DNA of 49,770 nucleotides from Acidobacteriota bacterium. GTDB lineage: Bacteria; Acidobacteriota; Aminicenantia; JBFLYD01. Under the pieces are notes generated by a model, which was not told the origin of the DNA, made no database searches, and was given only the letters and a program-made list of their open reading frames with translations. Below are positions 1 through 8,133 of the stretch, piece by piece. A program made the position numbers and the translations under genes. The stretch's first letter is position 1. Each line of letters begins with the position of its first letter. The stretch covers positions 1-49,770 of the forward strand of contig JBFLYD010000034.1 in the NCBI GenBank assembly GCA_040756905.1. Direction: 5' to 3'.

Positions 1-125
1 GGAAAAGAAAGTCATCCTTGACTCAATCCAGCCACTCTGAGGTATAATGAAAATTCAGCGTCACTTCGCTCCGACAGGTGGCCGGTTTCAATCAGAATCA
101 GTGGCCAGATTCATCGGAATATGCA
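1..125. mobile_element. Terminal end of an IS21-type insertion sequence (partial, runs off the window)
   Basis: Read on the minus strand from position 125 outward, the sequence starts TGCATATTCCGAT and carries two imperfect units of about 23 bases, each built as ATTCYGAT, a short AT-rich stretch, then GGCCAC. The same unit recurs at the other window edge. TG at the tip, CA at the inner border and several subterminal repeats are the usual design of IS21-family ends, where they serve as transposase-binding sites. No transposase gene is included. The family call rests on end structure alone. Confidence 0.65.
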
Positions 126-199
126 GTGAGGGAGAATCAGTTGTTGTAGAAGGAAATTATACTCTTGAGGAAGGAAAATTAATTAAAATAATTGAATAG
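126..199 (+). pseudogene. 3' remnant of an RND-pump membrane-fusion (adaptor) protein gene, cut by the IS
   Basis: The frame ending at the TAG at 197-199 reads SEGESVVVEGNYTLEEGKL and then IKIIE, which looks like the conserved C-terminus of HlyD/AcrA-type periplasmic adaptor proteins (G-L-x-x-G-D-x-V-V-x-x-G). It lies 9 bases before the RND permease start, the normal adaptor-permease order. The frame stays open upstream as far as 41, but those codons are insertion-sequence DNA. The adaptor is therefore broken on this side; whether an intact 5' part survives beyond the IS cannot be seen. Confidence 0.6.
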
Positions 200-208
200 G
201 AGGGGTAT

Positions 209-3200
209 ATGAACATTCCTGAATTTTCTGTAAAGAAAAAAGTTACCACAACAATGCTGATATTAATCGTTGTTGTGGTTGGAATTATTTCATTCACAAA
301 CCTTGGCTTAGATCTATTCCCAGATATTGAATTCCCTCAGGTTTCAATCATAACTCAATATCAAGGGGTCTCTTCAGAGGATATGGAATCTCTCATCACA
401 AAGCCAATTGAAGGCTGGGTGAGTTCGGTAACAAACGTTAAAAAAGTAAGGTCAATATCTCAAGAAGGTCTATCATTGATTATGGTTGATTTTGAGTGGG
501 GAACCAACCTTGATTTTGCTGCTCAGGATATAAGAGAAAGAATTGGGCTTTTTAAAAAATTCCTGCCTGAGAATGCATCTGACCCATTGGTACTTAAATT
601 CAATATGGCAGATTTCCCTGTGCTTTTTTATGGAATTACAGGGGAAATGGATGAAAGAGATCTCCAAAAATTAATTGAGAAAAATGTGGCTGAAAGACTG
701 GAAAGAATAGATGGAGTTGCTTCTGCCCAAGCATTTTCGTCAAAACTAAGAGAAATAAACATATTGATAAATAAATTTGCAATGGAAAGTCGTTTATTAA
801 CTCTTGATCAGATCATAAATTCATTGAGATTGGAAAACTTGAACCTTCCAGCTGGTTTTATAAAAGAAAATCACCATGAATATGTTTTAAGAACCCTTGG
901 TGAATTTAACAATTTAGAAGATATAAAGAAAACCATAGTTGGAATTTCTCAGGAGGGAAAACCCACATACCTTGGAGATGTTGCAGCTGTGGAGGATGGT
1001 TACAGGGAATCAAGATACATAGCAAGAATAATGAGAAAAAGCGGTGTTGTGATGTTTATTCAAAAAAATTCAGGTGCAAACACTGTGAAAATTGTTAATG
1101 AAGTAAATAAAAAGCTTGAAGAAATTAAAAAAACTCTTCCTGAAAATGTGAAATTTCATGTAGTAATGGATTTTTCGGAGTTCATAAAGCTGATGGCATC
1201 TCGAACTACTTCAAATGCACTCGTTGGAGGGTTGTTAGCGATATCATTTATACTTCTATTCTTAAGAAACTGGAGGCCCACTTTGATTATAGGACTCGCT
1301 ATTCCCCTTTCAATTATCGCCACTTTTATAGCTTTCTATTTAGCAGGATACACTTTGAATCTTTTTACTTTGATTGGCCTTGCCCTGGGCGTGGGAATGA
1401 TGGTTGATAATTCAATCGTTGTAATAGAAAATACATTCAGACATTTAGAAGAGGGGAAGCCAAGGGAAAAAGCTGCAATTTTTGGTGCCTCTGAGGTAGG
1501 AATGGCAATTACTGCTTCTACCTTGACCACGATAGGAGTATTTTTTCCGATGGTATTTGGAACTGGATTGGTTGGGAAACTTTCAAGATCTCTGGCTCTT
1601 TCAATCTCATTTTCACTTTTTTCCTCTCTTTTTGTCGCGATTACCATAGTTCCAATGCTTGCTTCAGTTCTATTCAAAAAAGAGATAAAGCCAGAAGAAT
1701 ACGAACGGAAATTCGGTGAGAAGCAATTTATAAGGATGAAGAAGTTTTATTCAAAGCTTCTGGAGAAAGTTTTAAAAAATAAATTGAAAGTTTTAGGCGG
1801 AGTACTAATTTTATTCATAATTTCAATTTTGCTTGTGTTAGTCGTAGGGACTGAATTCATGCCAAAAGTGGATAGAAGTATGCTTTTCTTAAAAATAAAA
1901 TTACCTGTTGGAACAAACATCGATGAGACAGATAGAGTTGTATCAGAGATGGAGATAAAATCTTTGAAGGAAAAAACAATTGAGACTTTAATAGCTGAAG
2001 TTGGGGTTAATGAGCAGGATATAGGTTACAGCGAGTTTACTCCATCTGGACCCCATGAGGGTTCATTATTTGTAAGATTGATAAGTCGGGAGCAAAGAGA
2101 TTTAAGCGCAGAGGAAATCCTGGAAAAACTCCGAAATAAAATCCCCCATTTCAGGAATGTAGAAATGGAGGCAATTGACTTGGGAACAATGTTCATGGGT
2201 GGTTCTATGAGTCCGATAGAGATAAATATTTATGGAGAAGATATTCCTGTTCTGCAAAGGTATTCTGAACTTATAAGAACTAAATTGGAAGGAATAAAAG
2301 AATTAAGGGATATAAAGGTTTCGATGGAAGAAGGAAAACCTGAGTTTAGAATAAGAATTGATAGAGAAAAGGCTTCAAGGTTAGGTTTAAAAGTGGCATA
2401 TGTGGCCTCAGTGCTTGAGACATCAACATTAGGAAAACTATCAACAAGGTATAAATCAGGAGGAGAGGAGATTGATGTAAGAGTAAAATTGAGAGAGGAA
2501 GATAGAAACAATATAAGAGAGATTTTAACTCTTCCAATCATGACTCCATTTGGGAAAAAGATTTATTTGAGTGAGGTGGCATACCTTGAAAAAAGCGAGG
2601 GTCCTGTCAGAATTGAAAGAGAAAATCAGGTAAGGAAGATAGCAATTCAATCGAACTACATTGGTGGAAGTCTTGGAAAGATAGTTAAGGAAATAAAAAA
2701 GAGAGTTGAGCCAATAGAGAAAACATTGCCATTTGGGTATTTTATCGAGTACGGCGGTCAGTATGATGATATGATCGAGGCTTTCAAAACCATGGTCTGG
2801 GTATTTTTACTTGCCACTCTAATTACATACATGATAATGGCTGCTCAGTTTGAGAGTTTTACCCAATCTTTTATTATTATGTTTACAATTCCTCTTTCTT
2901 TGATAGGAGTTGTGCTTGGACTTTTAATTGCTGGAAGAAATATAAATCTTCCTGTTCTTATGGGATATGTTATGCTTGCTGGAATTGCTGTAAACAATGG
3001 AATAGTAATGATTGATTATATCAATAGGCTTAGAAGGTCAGGTATGAAAAAATTTGATGCGATAGTGCATGGAGCAAGTGTAAGATTGAGACCTATTTTG
3101 ATAACCTCATTTACTACAATTCTTGGAACAGTTCCGATGGTTTTCTCAAGGTCAGAAGGTTCAGAGATGAGAGTTCCTTTAGGATTAACGATTGGTTCTG

Positions 3201-3289
3201 GGTTGTTGACAACAACTCTACTTACTCTTTTTATTCTTCCGATTGTTTATGACTTATTTACAAGGGAGTTTAAAAGAAAAGAGGAATAA
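209..3289 (+). CDS. RND efflux permease, AcrB/HAE1-like
   Basis: This is an inner-membrane proton-driven pump subunit of the resistance-nodulation-division family, which exports hydrophobic or amphiphilic compounds from the periplasm or membrane through an adaptor and an outer-membrane channel. It has 1026 residues, the usual full length. The sequence shows the N-terminal helix, the first porter domain, a first block of helices containing GVGMMVDNSIVVIENTFRH (the family's intramembrane aspartate region), a second porter domain, and a second helix block with MAGIAVNNGIVMIDYINRLRR-like sequence and RLRPILITSFTTILGT. The ATG follows a strong GGAGGGG ribosome site at 199-206. Only the C-terminal end of the partner adaptor gene remains upstream, because an IS end has cut it, so expression and function may be damaged. 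The substrate cannot be predicted. Confidence 0.93.
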   Translation: MNIPEFSVKKKVTTTMLILIVVVVGIISFTNLGLDLFPDIEFPQVSIITQYQGVSSEDMESLITKPIEGWVSSVTNVKKVRSISQEGLSLIMVDFEWGTNLDFAAQDIRERIGLFKKFLPENASDPLVLKFNMADFPVLFYGITGEMDERDLQKLIEKNVAERLERIDGVASAQAFSSKLREINILINKFAMESRLLTLDQIINSLRLENLNLPAGFIKENHHEYVLRTLGEFNNLEDIKKTIVGISQEGKPTYLGDVAAVEDGYRESRYIARIMRKSGVVMFIQKNSGANTVKIVNEVNKKLEEIKKTLPENVKFHVVMDFSEFIKLMASRTTSNALVGGLLAISFILLFLRNWRPTLIIGLAIPLSIIATFIAFYLAGYTLNLFTLIGLALGVGMMVDNSIVVIENTFRHLEEGKPREKAAIFGASEVGMAITASTLTTIGVFFPMVFGTGLVGKLSRSLALSISFSLFSSLFVAITIVPMLASVLFKKEIKPEEYERKFGEKQFIRMKKFYSKLLEKVLKNKLKVLGGVLILFIISILLVLVVGTEFMPKVDRSMLFLKIKLPVGTNIDETDRVVSEMEIKSLKEKTIETLIAEVGVNEQDIGYSEFTPSGPHEGSLFVRLISREQRDLSAEEILEKLRNKIPHFRNVEMEAIDLGTMFMGGSMSPIEINIYGEDIPVLQRYSELIRTKLEGIKELRDIKVSMEEGKPEFRIRIDREKASRLGLKVAYVASVLETSTLGKLSTRYKSGGEEIDVRVKLREEDRNNIREILTLPIMTPFGKKIYLSEVAYLEKSEGPVRIERENQVRKIAIQSNYIGGSLGKIVKEIKKRVEPIEKTLPFGYFIEYGGQYDDMIEAFKTMVWVFLLATLITYMIMAAQFESFTQSFIIMFTIPLSLIGVVLGLLIAGRNINLPVLMGYVMLAGIAVNNGIVMIDYINRLRRSGMKKFDAIVHGASVRLRPILITSFTTILGTVPMVFSRSEGSEMRVPLGLTIGSGLLTTTLLTLFILPIVYDLFTREFKRKEE

Positions 3290-3343
3290 TAAGTTTATGA
3301 GGTCTCTGAAAAAGTAATTATGAATCAACAAAATAATTTTCTA

Positions 3344-3485
3344 AAGCAAACGCATTAATATAAATGTAGGGCAACCTTTCCCCGAACCTTGCCCTGAACT
3401 CGTTTCATGGGTTGATTCGGGGGTTGCTTGATGCAAGGCTAAAGCCTTGCCCTACATGTAACATTATTTAGTGCATTTGTATTAG
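3344..3485. repeat. MITE-like palindromic repeat, family A, copy 1
   Basis: It is bounded by AAACGCATTAAT on the left and GTGCATTTGTATTAG on the right, which are near-inverted copies. Inside lie TGTAGGGCAACC on the left and GCAAGGCTAAAGCCTTGCCC then TACA on the right, forming hairpins. Related copies are at 25917-26026, 33311-33441, 42081-42138 (partial) and 45430-45571. It is non-coding and probably mobilised in trans. Confidence 0.75.
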
Positions 3486-3511
3486 TTTGATACTTCATAT
3501 TGTAGATATAT

Positions 3512-3638
3512 AAGAGACCTCTTAAAAAGCTCCAGATGGAAGGCGCAGGGAAGCTTTGAGCGGAGGCGTACTTTCTGTACGTTGGAGCGATAAAGCTGAG
3601 GCTGCAACGAAGCAGATGGACTTTTTCAGAGGTCTCTT
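3512..3638. repeat. Inverted-repeat element with AAGAGACCTCT / AGAGGTCTCTT ends
   Basis: The element begins AAGAGACCTCTTAAAAAG and ends CTTTTTCAGAGGTCTCTT, so its termini are inverted copies of each other. Inside are GC-richer stretches with a small GTAC-centred hairpin. A fragment of the same end sequence lies at about 3299-3313. Only one full copy is visible here. It resembles short non-autonomous repeats. Confidence 0.6.
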
Positions 3639-3651
3639 TATAAAAACTTGA

Positions 3652-4281
3652 CTATTTTTCAATTCCAGTCCTGGCTTTAATCCCTTTCGAATAATAATGT
3701 TTAATTTCTTTCATTTCAGTTACAAGGTCAGCTATTTCTATAAAAGATTTAGGTGCATATCTTCCAGTTAGAATTATTTCAACATTTTCTGGCTTCTTTT
3801 TTAAAAAGTTGATAACATCTTTTTCCTTTAAAAGGTTGAAATAAACTGCCACATTTATCTCATCCAGAATTATTATCTGATATTCTCCCAAGAGCATTGC
3901 ATTCTCACATTTTTCCAGTCCTTTTTTGGCCATTTCAACATCTTCTTTATTTGGTAATTTTTTTACATGAATGAAACTTTTTTTCCCGAACTGTTCAATA
4001 GTTATAAATTTTTTAAAAGATTTTATAGATTTTAACTCTCCATATTTCTGTCCCTTCATGAATTGGCCGATATAGCTTCTCAATCCATTTCCGGCAGCTC
4101 TAAGTGCCAATCCAATAGCAGCTGTAGTTTTTCCCTTGCCATTCCCAGTGTATACCTGTATGTATCCTTTAAATGGGGTCAGGCTTTTATTTTTTGCTAT
4201 TTTTTTAGCCATTCTCCAATGATATTTATTTTTTTTCTTTGAGTAAAGAAAAAAATTTTGAAAAAAAATCTCTCTCTTCAA
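3652..4281 (-). CDS. cobO: Cob(I)yrinic acid a,c-diamide adenosyltransferase (CobA/CobO/BtuR type)
   Basis: This cytoplasmic enzyme transfers the 5'-deoxyadenosyl group of ATP to cob(I)alamin or its corrinoid precursors, giving adenosylcobalamin. The P-loop VYTGNGKGKTTAAIGLALRA is diagnostic, followed by YIGQFMKG and the IIILDEINVA Walker B-like segment. The longest frame starts at a TTG (4279-4281) and has 209 residues; an ATG at 4210-4212 gives 186 residues, closer to the family's usual length. The TTG has only a distant AGGA and the ATG has GGAG set too close, so the start is uncertain. The codons for KSLTPF overlap a GGGGTCAGGCTTTT motif (4174-4187, plus strand) that resembles a common dispersed repeat. 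No other corrinoid genes are nearby. Confidence 0.88.
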   Translation of the reverse strand: MKREIFFQNFFLYSKKKNKYHWRMAKKIAKNKSLTPFKGYIQVYTGNGKGKTTAAIGLALRAAGNGLRSYIGQFMKGQKYGELKSIKSFKKFITIEQFGKKSFIHVKKLPNKEDVEMAKKGLEKCENAMLLGEYQIIILDEINVAVYFNLLKEKDVINFLKKKPENVEIILTGRYAPKSFIEIADLVTEMKEIKHYYSKGIKARTGIEK

Positions 4282-4405
4282 AAAAATTCTTTTTTTCCTT
4301 TTTTGAGATCCCTATGAATAAAAGATCTTCTCCCAAAAAATTTTTCCATTAAGAGCAAGATCAGAAGTTTTTATAGCCTCTTTTTTCTTTTACGACAAGA
4401 ATAAC

Positions 4406-4427
4406 AGTTTCTCCGTTTAGAGAAACT
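4406..4427 (-). terminator. Possible hairpin terminator after dinB
   Basis: AGTTTCTC and GAGAAACT pair as a perfect 8-bp stem around a CGTTTA loop, 10 bases past the dinB stop. The T-run on the minus-strand side is weak (TTATTCTTG), so intrinsic termination is only possible. Confidence 0.35.
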
Positions 4428-4437
4428 TCATTTATCC

Positions 4438-5661
4438 TTACTTTGTAAGAGAGGCGGTTTTAAGGGTGAAGCCTCTTCTTTGTTCAAATTCATATATTTC
4501 TTCAAGTCTGCTTTCAATTGCTGTAATGACCGAGCCAAACCCGAAACGCCTCCTCACAGTGTCCAGTGATTTCATAAGGTTCTCTCTTTTCAGGAAATTT
4601 TCTTCAAAAAGATGAAGATTTATCTCTCTAACGAGGTCAGAAGCTCTCACTCCAACAAGCCTCAGAGGGAAAGGGGAGGAGTAAAAATTTTTTAAATAAA
4701 GCTTCTTTGCAATTTCATAAATTTTATACATATCCTGTGTGGGAGAGATGAGAGATTGTCTTCTTGTATAGGTTGTAAAATCTGAAAGCCTGACTTTGAT
4801 TTCTACCGTAAAGGAAGATAGGCTTTCTTCTCTCAAAGAGGAAGCTAACCTGTCAGAGAGATATGCAAAATGAGCTAAAATCATTTCTCTGTCCCATAAA
4901 TCTTCTAAAAACGTTGTCTCTCTTGACATTGATTTCGGGATGAATTCTCTTTCCACAATCCTCTCATCAATTCCTCTTGACTGGAAAAATATCTCGTAAC
5001 CTGAGATTCCAAAAAGACTTTTTAAAGTTTCTTTAGATATCTCCCAGAGGTCTTTTATCCTGTCAACTCCCATCATAGTGAAAATCATCTGAGTCTTTAG
5101 CCCTATTCCAGGGAGTTTATCTATTGTTAGTTCTCCTAGAAACTCCACCTCCTTTCCTGGCTCTATATAGATGAAACCCCCTGGTTTAGCTTTTGATGTC
5201 CCTAGCTTTGCAAGAAGTTTATTAGAAGCTAAGGAAGCTGAGATTCCTATCTTGAGTTCTTTCTCTACCTCTTCTTTTATTTTTTTAGCCTGGGATGGAA
5301 TTGAGGGATAAAGAAGATTACAGTGAGTTAAATCAAGATAGGCTTCATCTAAAGATGCCTCTTCTATGTCAGGAGTGTACCTTGAAAGAAGCGAGAAGAA
5401 TTTTTCAGAGAATTCTTTGTAAAGATGATAGCTTCCCCTTAAAAAGATACAATTAGGGCATAGCTCATAGGCTTTTTTCAGCGGCATACCGGAATGAACA
5501 CCATATTTTCTTGCTTCATAAGAGGCAGTTGAAGCAACCCCCCTCTCGTATGGCATCCCTCCGACTACAACTGGTTTTCCTCTTAAGGAAGGGTTCTGGA
5601 GAATTTCAACAGAGGCAAAGAACGAGTCTATGTCGAGATGGAGAATCCATTTATTTTTCAT
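4438..5661 (-). CDS. dinB: DNA polymerase IV (Y-family, DinB)
   Basis: This is an error-prone translesion DNA polymerase. At 407 residues it is typical for the family. The N-terminus MKNKWILHLDIDSFFASVE carries the first catalytic acidic residues, EEASLDEAYLDLT carries the second pair, and LPGIGLKT is the helix-hairpin-helix region. The C-terminal little-finger domain follows. The ATG has an upstream AGAGAGG. lexA lies 87 bases upstream on the same strand and no separate SOS box was found in that gap, so dinB is probably co-transcribed with lexA and induced by DNA damage. After the TAA stop, another frame stays open for about 27 codons (VRINEVSLNGETVILVVKEK and on); this may be chance or an eroded longer C-terminus. 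Confidence 0.95.
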   Translation of the reverse strand: MKNKWILHLDIDSFFASVEILQNPSLRGKPVVVGGMPYERGVASTASYEARKYGVHSGMPLKKAYELCPNCIFLRGSYHLYKEFSEKFFSLLSRYTPDIEEASLDEAYLDLTHCNLLYPSIPSQAKKIKEEVEKELKIGISASLASNKLLAKLGTSKAKPGGFIYIEPGKEVEFLGELTIDKLPGIGLKTQMIFTMMGVDRIKDLWEISKETLKSLFGISGYEIFFQSRGIDERIVEREFIPKSMSRETTFLEDLWDREMILAHFAYLSDRLASSLREESLSSFTVEIKVRLSDFTTYTRRQSLISPTQDMYKIYEIAKKLYLKNFYSSPFPLRLVGVRASDLVREINLHLFEENFLKRENLMKSLDTVRRRFGFGSVITAIESRLEEIYEFEQRRGFTLKTASLTK

Positions 5662-5748
5662 CGTTTACCTCTCTTTCATCCTCTACCACCCATCATTAAG
5701 GGCAGTACCTGGCCTCTCTGTCTTAAATGATTTCCGTTTCCTTTGAAA

Positions 5749-6330
5749 TTAATATTTCCTCAGAACTCCAACCACTTTTCCAAGCACTCTCAGTTCCTCC
5801 ACCTTTATTGGTTGATAATCAGGGTTTTCAGGAACAAGGTATATTGAAGAGTTTTCCTTTTTTAACCTTTTAAGGGTAACACTTCCATCCTCAAGGCTGG
5901 CTATTACCATCTCTCCTGATTGGGCTATTGAGCTTTTCTCTATTATTACGATATCTCCTTCATCGATGTAAGCATCGATCATACTTTTACCTTTTACCTT
6001 TAAGGCAAAAAGCTCTTTTCTTTCAGGGGAGAAAAAGGATGGTATCTCAACTGTTTCTCCCAGGTTTTCAAAAGCTTTCTCAGGGTTTCCTGCTGGGACA
6101 AGGCCAACAAGGGGTATTGAGAGATGAGGCCTCTTTAGAATTAATTCCACTCCTTCCTCCCCTCTTCTTATGAATCCTTTCCTTTCAAGAGAAACAATAT
6201 GCTTGTGCACTGTGGATGGAGAGGCTAACCCCAGCTCTTTTCCTATCTCCCTTATAGAAGGAGAGTAGCCTTTTTTTGTGAGGAATTCCTCGATAGCATC
6301 GAGGACTCTTTTCTGTTTTTTGGAGATCAT
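5749..6330 (-). CDS. lexA: LexA repressor, SOS regulator with self-cleavage serine protease domain
   Basis: LexA represses DNA-damage genes and is inactivated by RecA-stimulated self-cleavage. An N-terminal winged helix (KKQKRVLDAIEEFLTKKGYSP then IREIGKELGLASPSTVHKHI) is followed by the peptidase S24 domain. Counting from the ATG at 6328-6330, the cleavage site is A80-G81 (VPAG), the nucleophile is S116 in GKSM, and the general base is K154 in VTLKRL. This start gives 193 residues and has an AGGAGGG site at good spacing; the frame runs 14 codons further upstream, through the operator region, and that longer start is unlikely. A promoter and a GAAC-N7-GAAC operator candidate sit directly upstream, which predicts autoregulation. 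dinB follows downstream. Confidence 0.95.
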   Translation of the reverse strand: MISKKQKRVLDAIEEFLTKKGYSPSIREIGKELGLASPSTVHKHIVSLERKGFIRRGEEGVELILKRPHLSIPLVGLVPAGNPEKAFENLGETVEIPSFFSPERKELFALKVKGKSMIDAYIDEGDIVIIEKSSIAQSGEMVIASLEDGSVTLKRLKKENSSIYLVPENPDYQPIKVEELRVLGKVVGVLRKY

Positions 6331-6346
6331 CGTTTCCCTCCTGTTC

Positions 6347-6399
6347 GTTCTCTTTTTGTTCTCCATATACAATATAATTCCTCAATTCAAGTTTGTCAA
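6347..6399 (-). promoter_or_regulatory. lexA promoter with a direct-repeat SOS-box candidate
   Basis: On the minus strand TTGACA (6394-6399), a 17-base spacer and TATATT (6371-6376) form a near-consensus sigma-70 promoter. About 10 bases downstream of the -10 box, GAAC-AAAAAGA-GAAC (6347-6361) matches the GAAC-N7-GAAC (GTTC-N7-GTTC) arrangement known for LexA in Alphaproteobacteria. A further GAAC (6343-6346) abuts it. LexA bound there would cover the transcription start, fitting autoregulation. Confidence 0.6.
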
Positions 6400-6441
6400 G
6401 TGAGTAATTCTGAATGAAAAGAAAATTCTAAAAAGGTCAGG

Positions 6442-7476
6442 TTAATAGAAAAATGAGATGCCGGCATAGGCAATTTTTGGAAATTGCCATGCACTTGAAC
6501 CTGCTTTGGAATAAAGAAAACCAATGTGTGTATCTAAATTTTTTGATATGTCATAAGAAAATCTTAAAAAAAGAAAATTTCCGTTACCCGGTGATGTATT
6601 AAAATAACCGAATTGAATTCTTGATAAAGCTGAGATTTGGTAATCTCCAATTATGACGAATACTTTTCCTTTGGGATACAATTCTGATCCGTCGGAAGAG
6701 AAGTATTCTCCAATTAAATAAATTTTTGAGCTCAGCTGGTAATCTGCTCCTATCGAAAGGTCACTCATTAATGATTTTTTTTCTTTTTTGACTGCCAGTT
6801 CTCCTCTAAAAACAAACCTTCCTTTGCTTCCTTCAAAAGCAGCGCCATAAATCATCTCTCCAGTTATTGAAAATATACAAAAGTTTATGTCAGTGTGTCC
6901 ACTTGAGAAGAATACTGCACTTCCATAATAATTTCTTCCATTCCTTCTAACATAAACACTTTCTACCCAGGAAAACCCGGTAAAATAATATTGAATTCTT
7001 AGAGAATTAACGCCTTGTTTTTCTTCTTTTTCTAAGGAGAAAGGGTTGTATGGATTAAACATATCGAGAACTGAAAAAAGCTTAGCCTTTCCCCATGGAA
7101 TTCTTTCTCTTCCCATTCCGAAAATGAATTTTTCTGTTTTATAACTTAGAGAGAGTTTGTCAAAGAAGTGATAAACTTTAAGTTGATTCCCTTTGTAAAG
7201 ATAAAAAGGATTGAGCTCCTCTAAGAGGCTTCCTGTAAAAAGAGAGTAGAATTTTTCGCTTCCATTTAGAGCATTTGTTTCAGAATGGAGTTTGAATGAA
7301 AAAGAGTTCCAGCTTTTTTCAATTTTCAGTCTAAATCTTAAAAGCTGAATGGAAGAAAACTCATTCGAATAATTTAAATAAAACGAATTTACTTTAAAAT
7401 AACCTGATATTGAAGAATAAAGACAGGGAGCAAAAATTAATAGAAAAATACATTTAGCTTTGTATGATTTTACCAT
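6442..7476 (-). CDS. Predicted outer-membrane beta-barrel protein, last gene of the Lol/MacB-like operon
   Basis: The protein has 344 residues with an N-terminal hydrophobic segment (KCIFLLIFAPCLYSSISG). The rest is rich in alternating aromatic and polar residues and ends ...GISFFY, with a terminal aromatic residue typical of barrels inserted by BamA. No exact family is recognised; the barrel call is inference. Its start lies inside the end of the ATPase gene (23-base overlap), so translation is probably coupled. With a LolA-like protein and two FtsX-type permeases in the same operon it could be the outer-membrane partner of an envelope export or lipoprotein-handling system. Confidence 0.6.
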   Translation of the reverse strand: MVKSYKAKCIFLLIFAPCLYSSISGYFKVNSFYLNYSNEFSSIQLLRFRLKIEKSWNSFSFKLHSETNALNGSEKFYSLFTGSLLEELNPFYLYKGNQLKVYHFFDKLSLSYKTEKFIFGMGRERIPWGKAKLFSVLDMFNPYNPFSLEKEEKQGVNSLRIQYYFTGFSWVESVYVRRNGRNYYGSAVFFSSGHTDINFCIFSITGEMIYGAAFEGSKGRFVFRGELAVKKEKKSLMSDLSIGADYQLSSKIYLIGEYFSSDGSELYPKGKVFVIIGDYQISALSRIQFGYFNTSPGNGNFLFLRFSYDISKNLDTHIGFLYSKAGSSAWQFPKIAYAGISFFY

Positions 7477-8125
7477 CCGAAAGCTTTATCACCCTTTTTG
7501 TCATTTTGACTACTCTTTCATCATGGGTTGAAAGAAGGAAAGTGATGTTTTTCTCCTCATTAAGTTTTTTCATTAGCTCAATGAGAATCATGACATTTTC
7601 AGAATCCAAGTTTGCTGTCGGTTCATCTGCAAGAACTATTTTTGGTTCTCCTATTATTGCTCTTGCGACAGCTACTCTTTGCTGTTCTCCTCCACTCAGT
7701 TTTGTGAGGCGTCTGTGGGCAAGCTCTTCCAACCCAACATCTTTCAATGCTTTTAGAACTCTCTTTCTTCTTTCTTTTTTTTCAACTCCTTGAAGGATTA
7801 GCACAAATTCAACATTTTCGAATGCAGTAAGTACAGGAATAAGATTAAAAGATTGAAAGACAAACCCAAGGTTATTAAGCCTTATCTCAGAAAGTTTTTT
7901 TTCTGGAAGAGAAGAAATATCTACCCTATTTAGAATAACTTTTCCTTCAGTTGGTTTGTCTATTCCTCCAAGAAGGTTTAAGAGAGTAGTTTTTCCAGAC
8001 CCAGATGGTCCAACTATTGAGGTAAATTCTCCTTCGTCAATCTTAAGGTTTACTCCATCGATCGCTTTTATAATTCCCCCATCGTGGTAATACTTGCAAA
8101 GGTTAAAAGTCTCTATAATCCTCAT
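7454..8125 (-). CDS. ABC transporter ATP-binding protein, LolD/MacB type
   Basis: The cytoplasmic ATPase energises the two FtsX-like permeases encoded just upstream. At 223 residues it is a single nucleotide-binding domain. Visible motifs are Walker A GPSGSGKTT (residues 39-47), the Q-loop VFQSFNLIP, signature LSGGEQQR, Walker B IVLADEPT and the switch histidine in STHDERV. The motif set and length fit the LolD/MacB/FtsE group rather than substrate importers. It sits 8 bases after the second permease gene and overlaps the barrel gene downstream. Substrate unknown; lipoproteins or other envelope molecules are likely from the LolA-like neighbour. Confidence 0.9.
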   Translation of the reverse strand: MRIIETFNLCKYYHDGGIIKAIDGVNLKIDEGEFTSIVGPSGSGKTTLLNLLGGIDKPTEGKVILNRVDISSLPEKKLSEIRLNNLGFVFQSFNLIPVLTAFENVEFVLILQGVEKKERRKRVLKALKDVGLEELAHRRLTKLSGGEQQRVAVARAIIGEPKIVLADEPTANLDSENVMILIELMKKLNEEKNITFLLSTHDERVVKMTKRVIKLSDGKIIQS

Positions 8126-8133
8126 ATCTCCTC

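Larger units (their letters stand above)
3290..3651. other. Gene-free spacer filled with two palindromic repeats
   Basis: There is no plausible gene between the RND permease and the convergent cobalamin adenosyltransferase gene. The spacer holds a MITE-like element (3344-3485) and a second inverted-repeat element (3512-3638). The phrase AGGTCTCTGAAAAAG just after the RND stop (around 3299-3313) matches the end of the second element, so a fragment of another copy lies there. Confidence 0.7.

Noticed and set aside
4357-4440. An alternative-frame extension after dinB (about 27 codons, VRINEVSLNGETVILVVKEK and on)
   Set aside because: It has no start codon of its own and a stop just upstream in the frame; dinB already has normal length. 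Kept only as a note.
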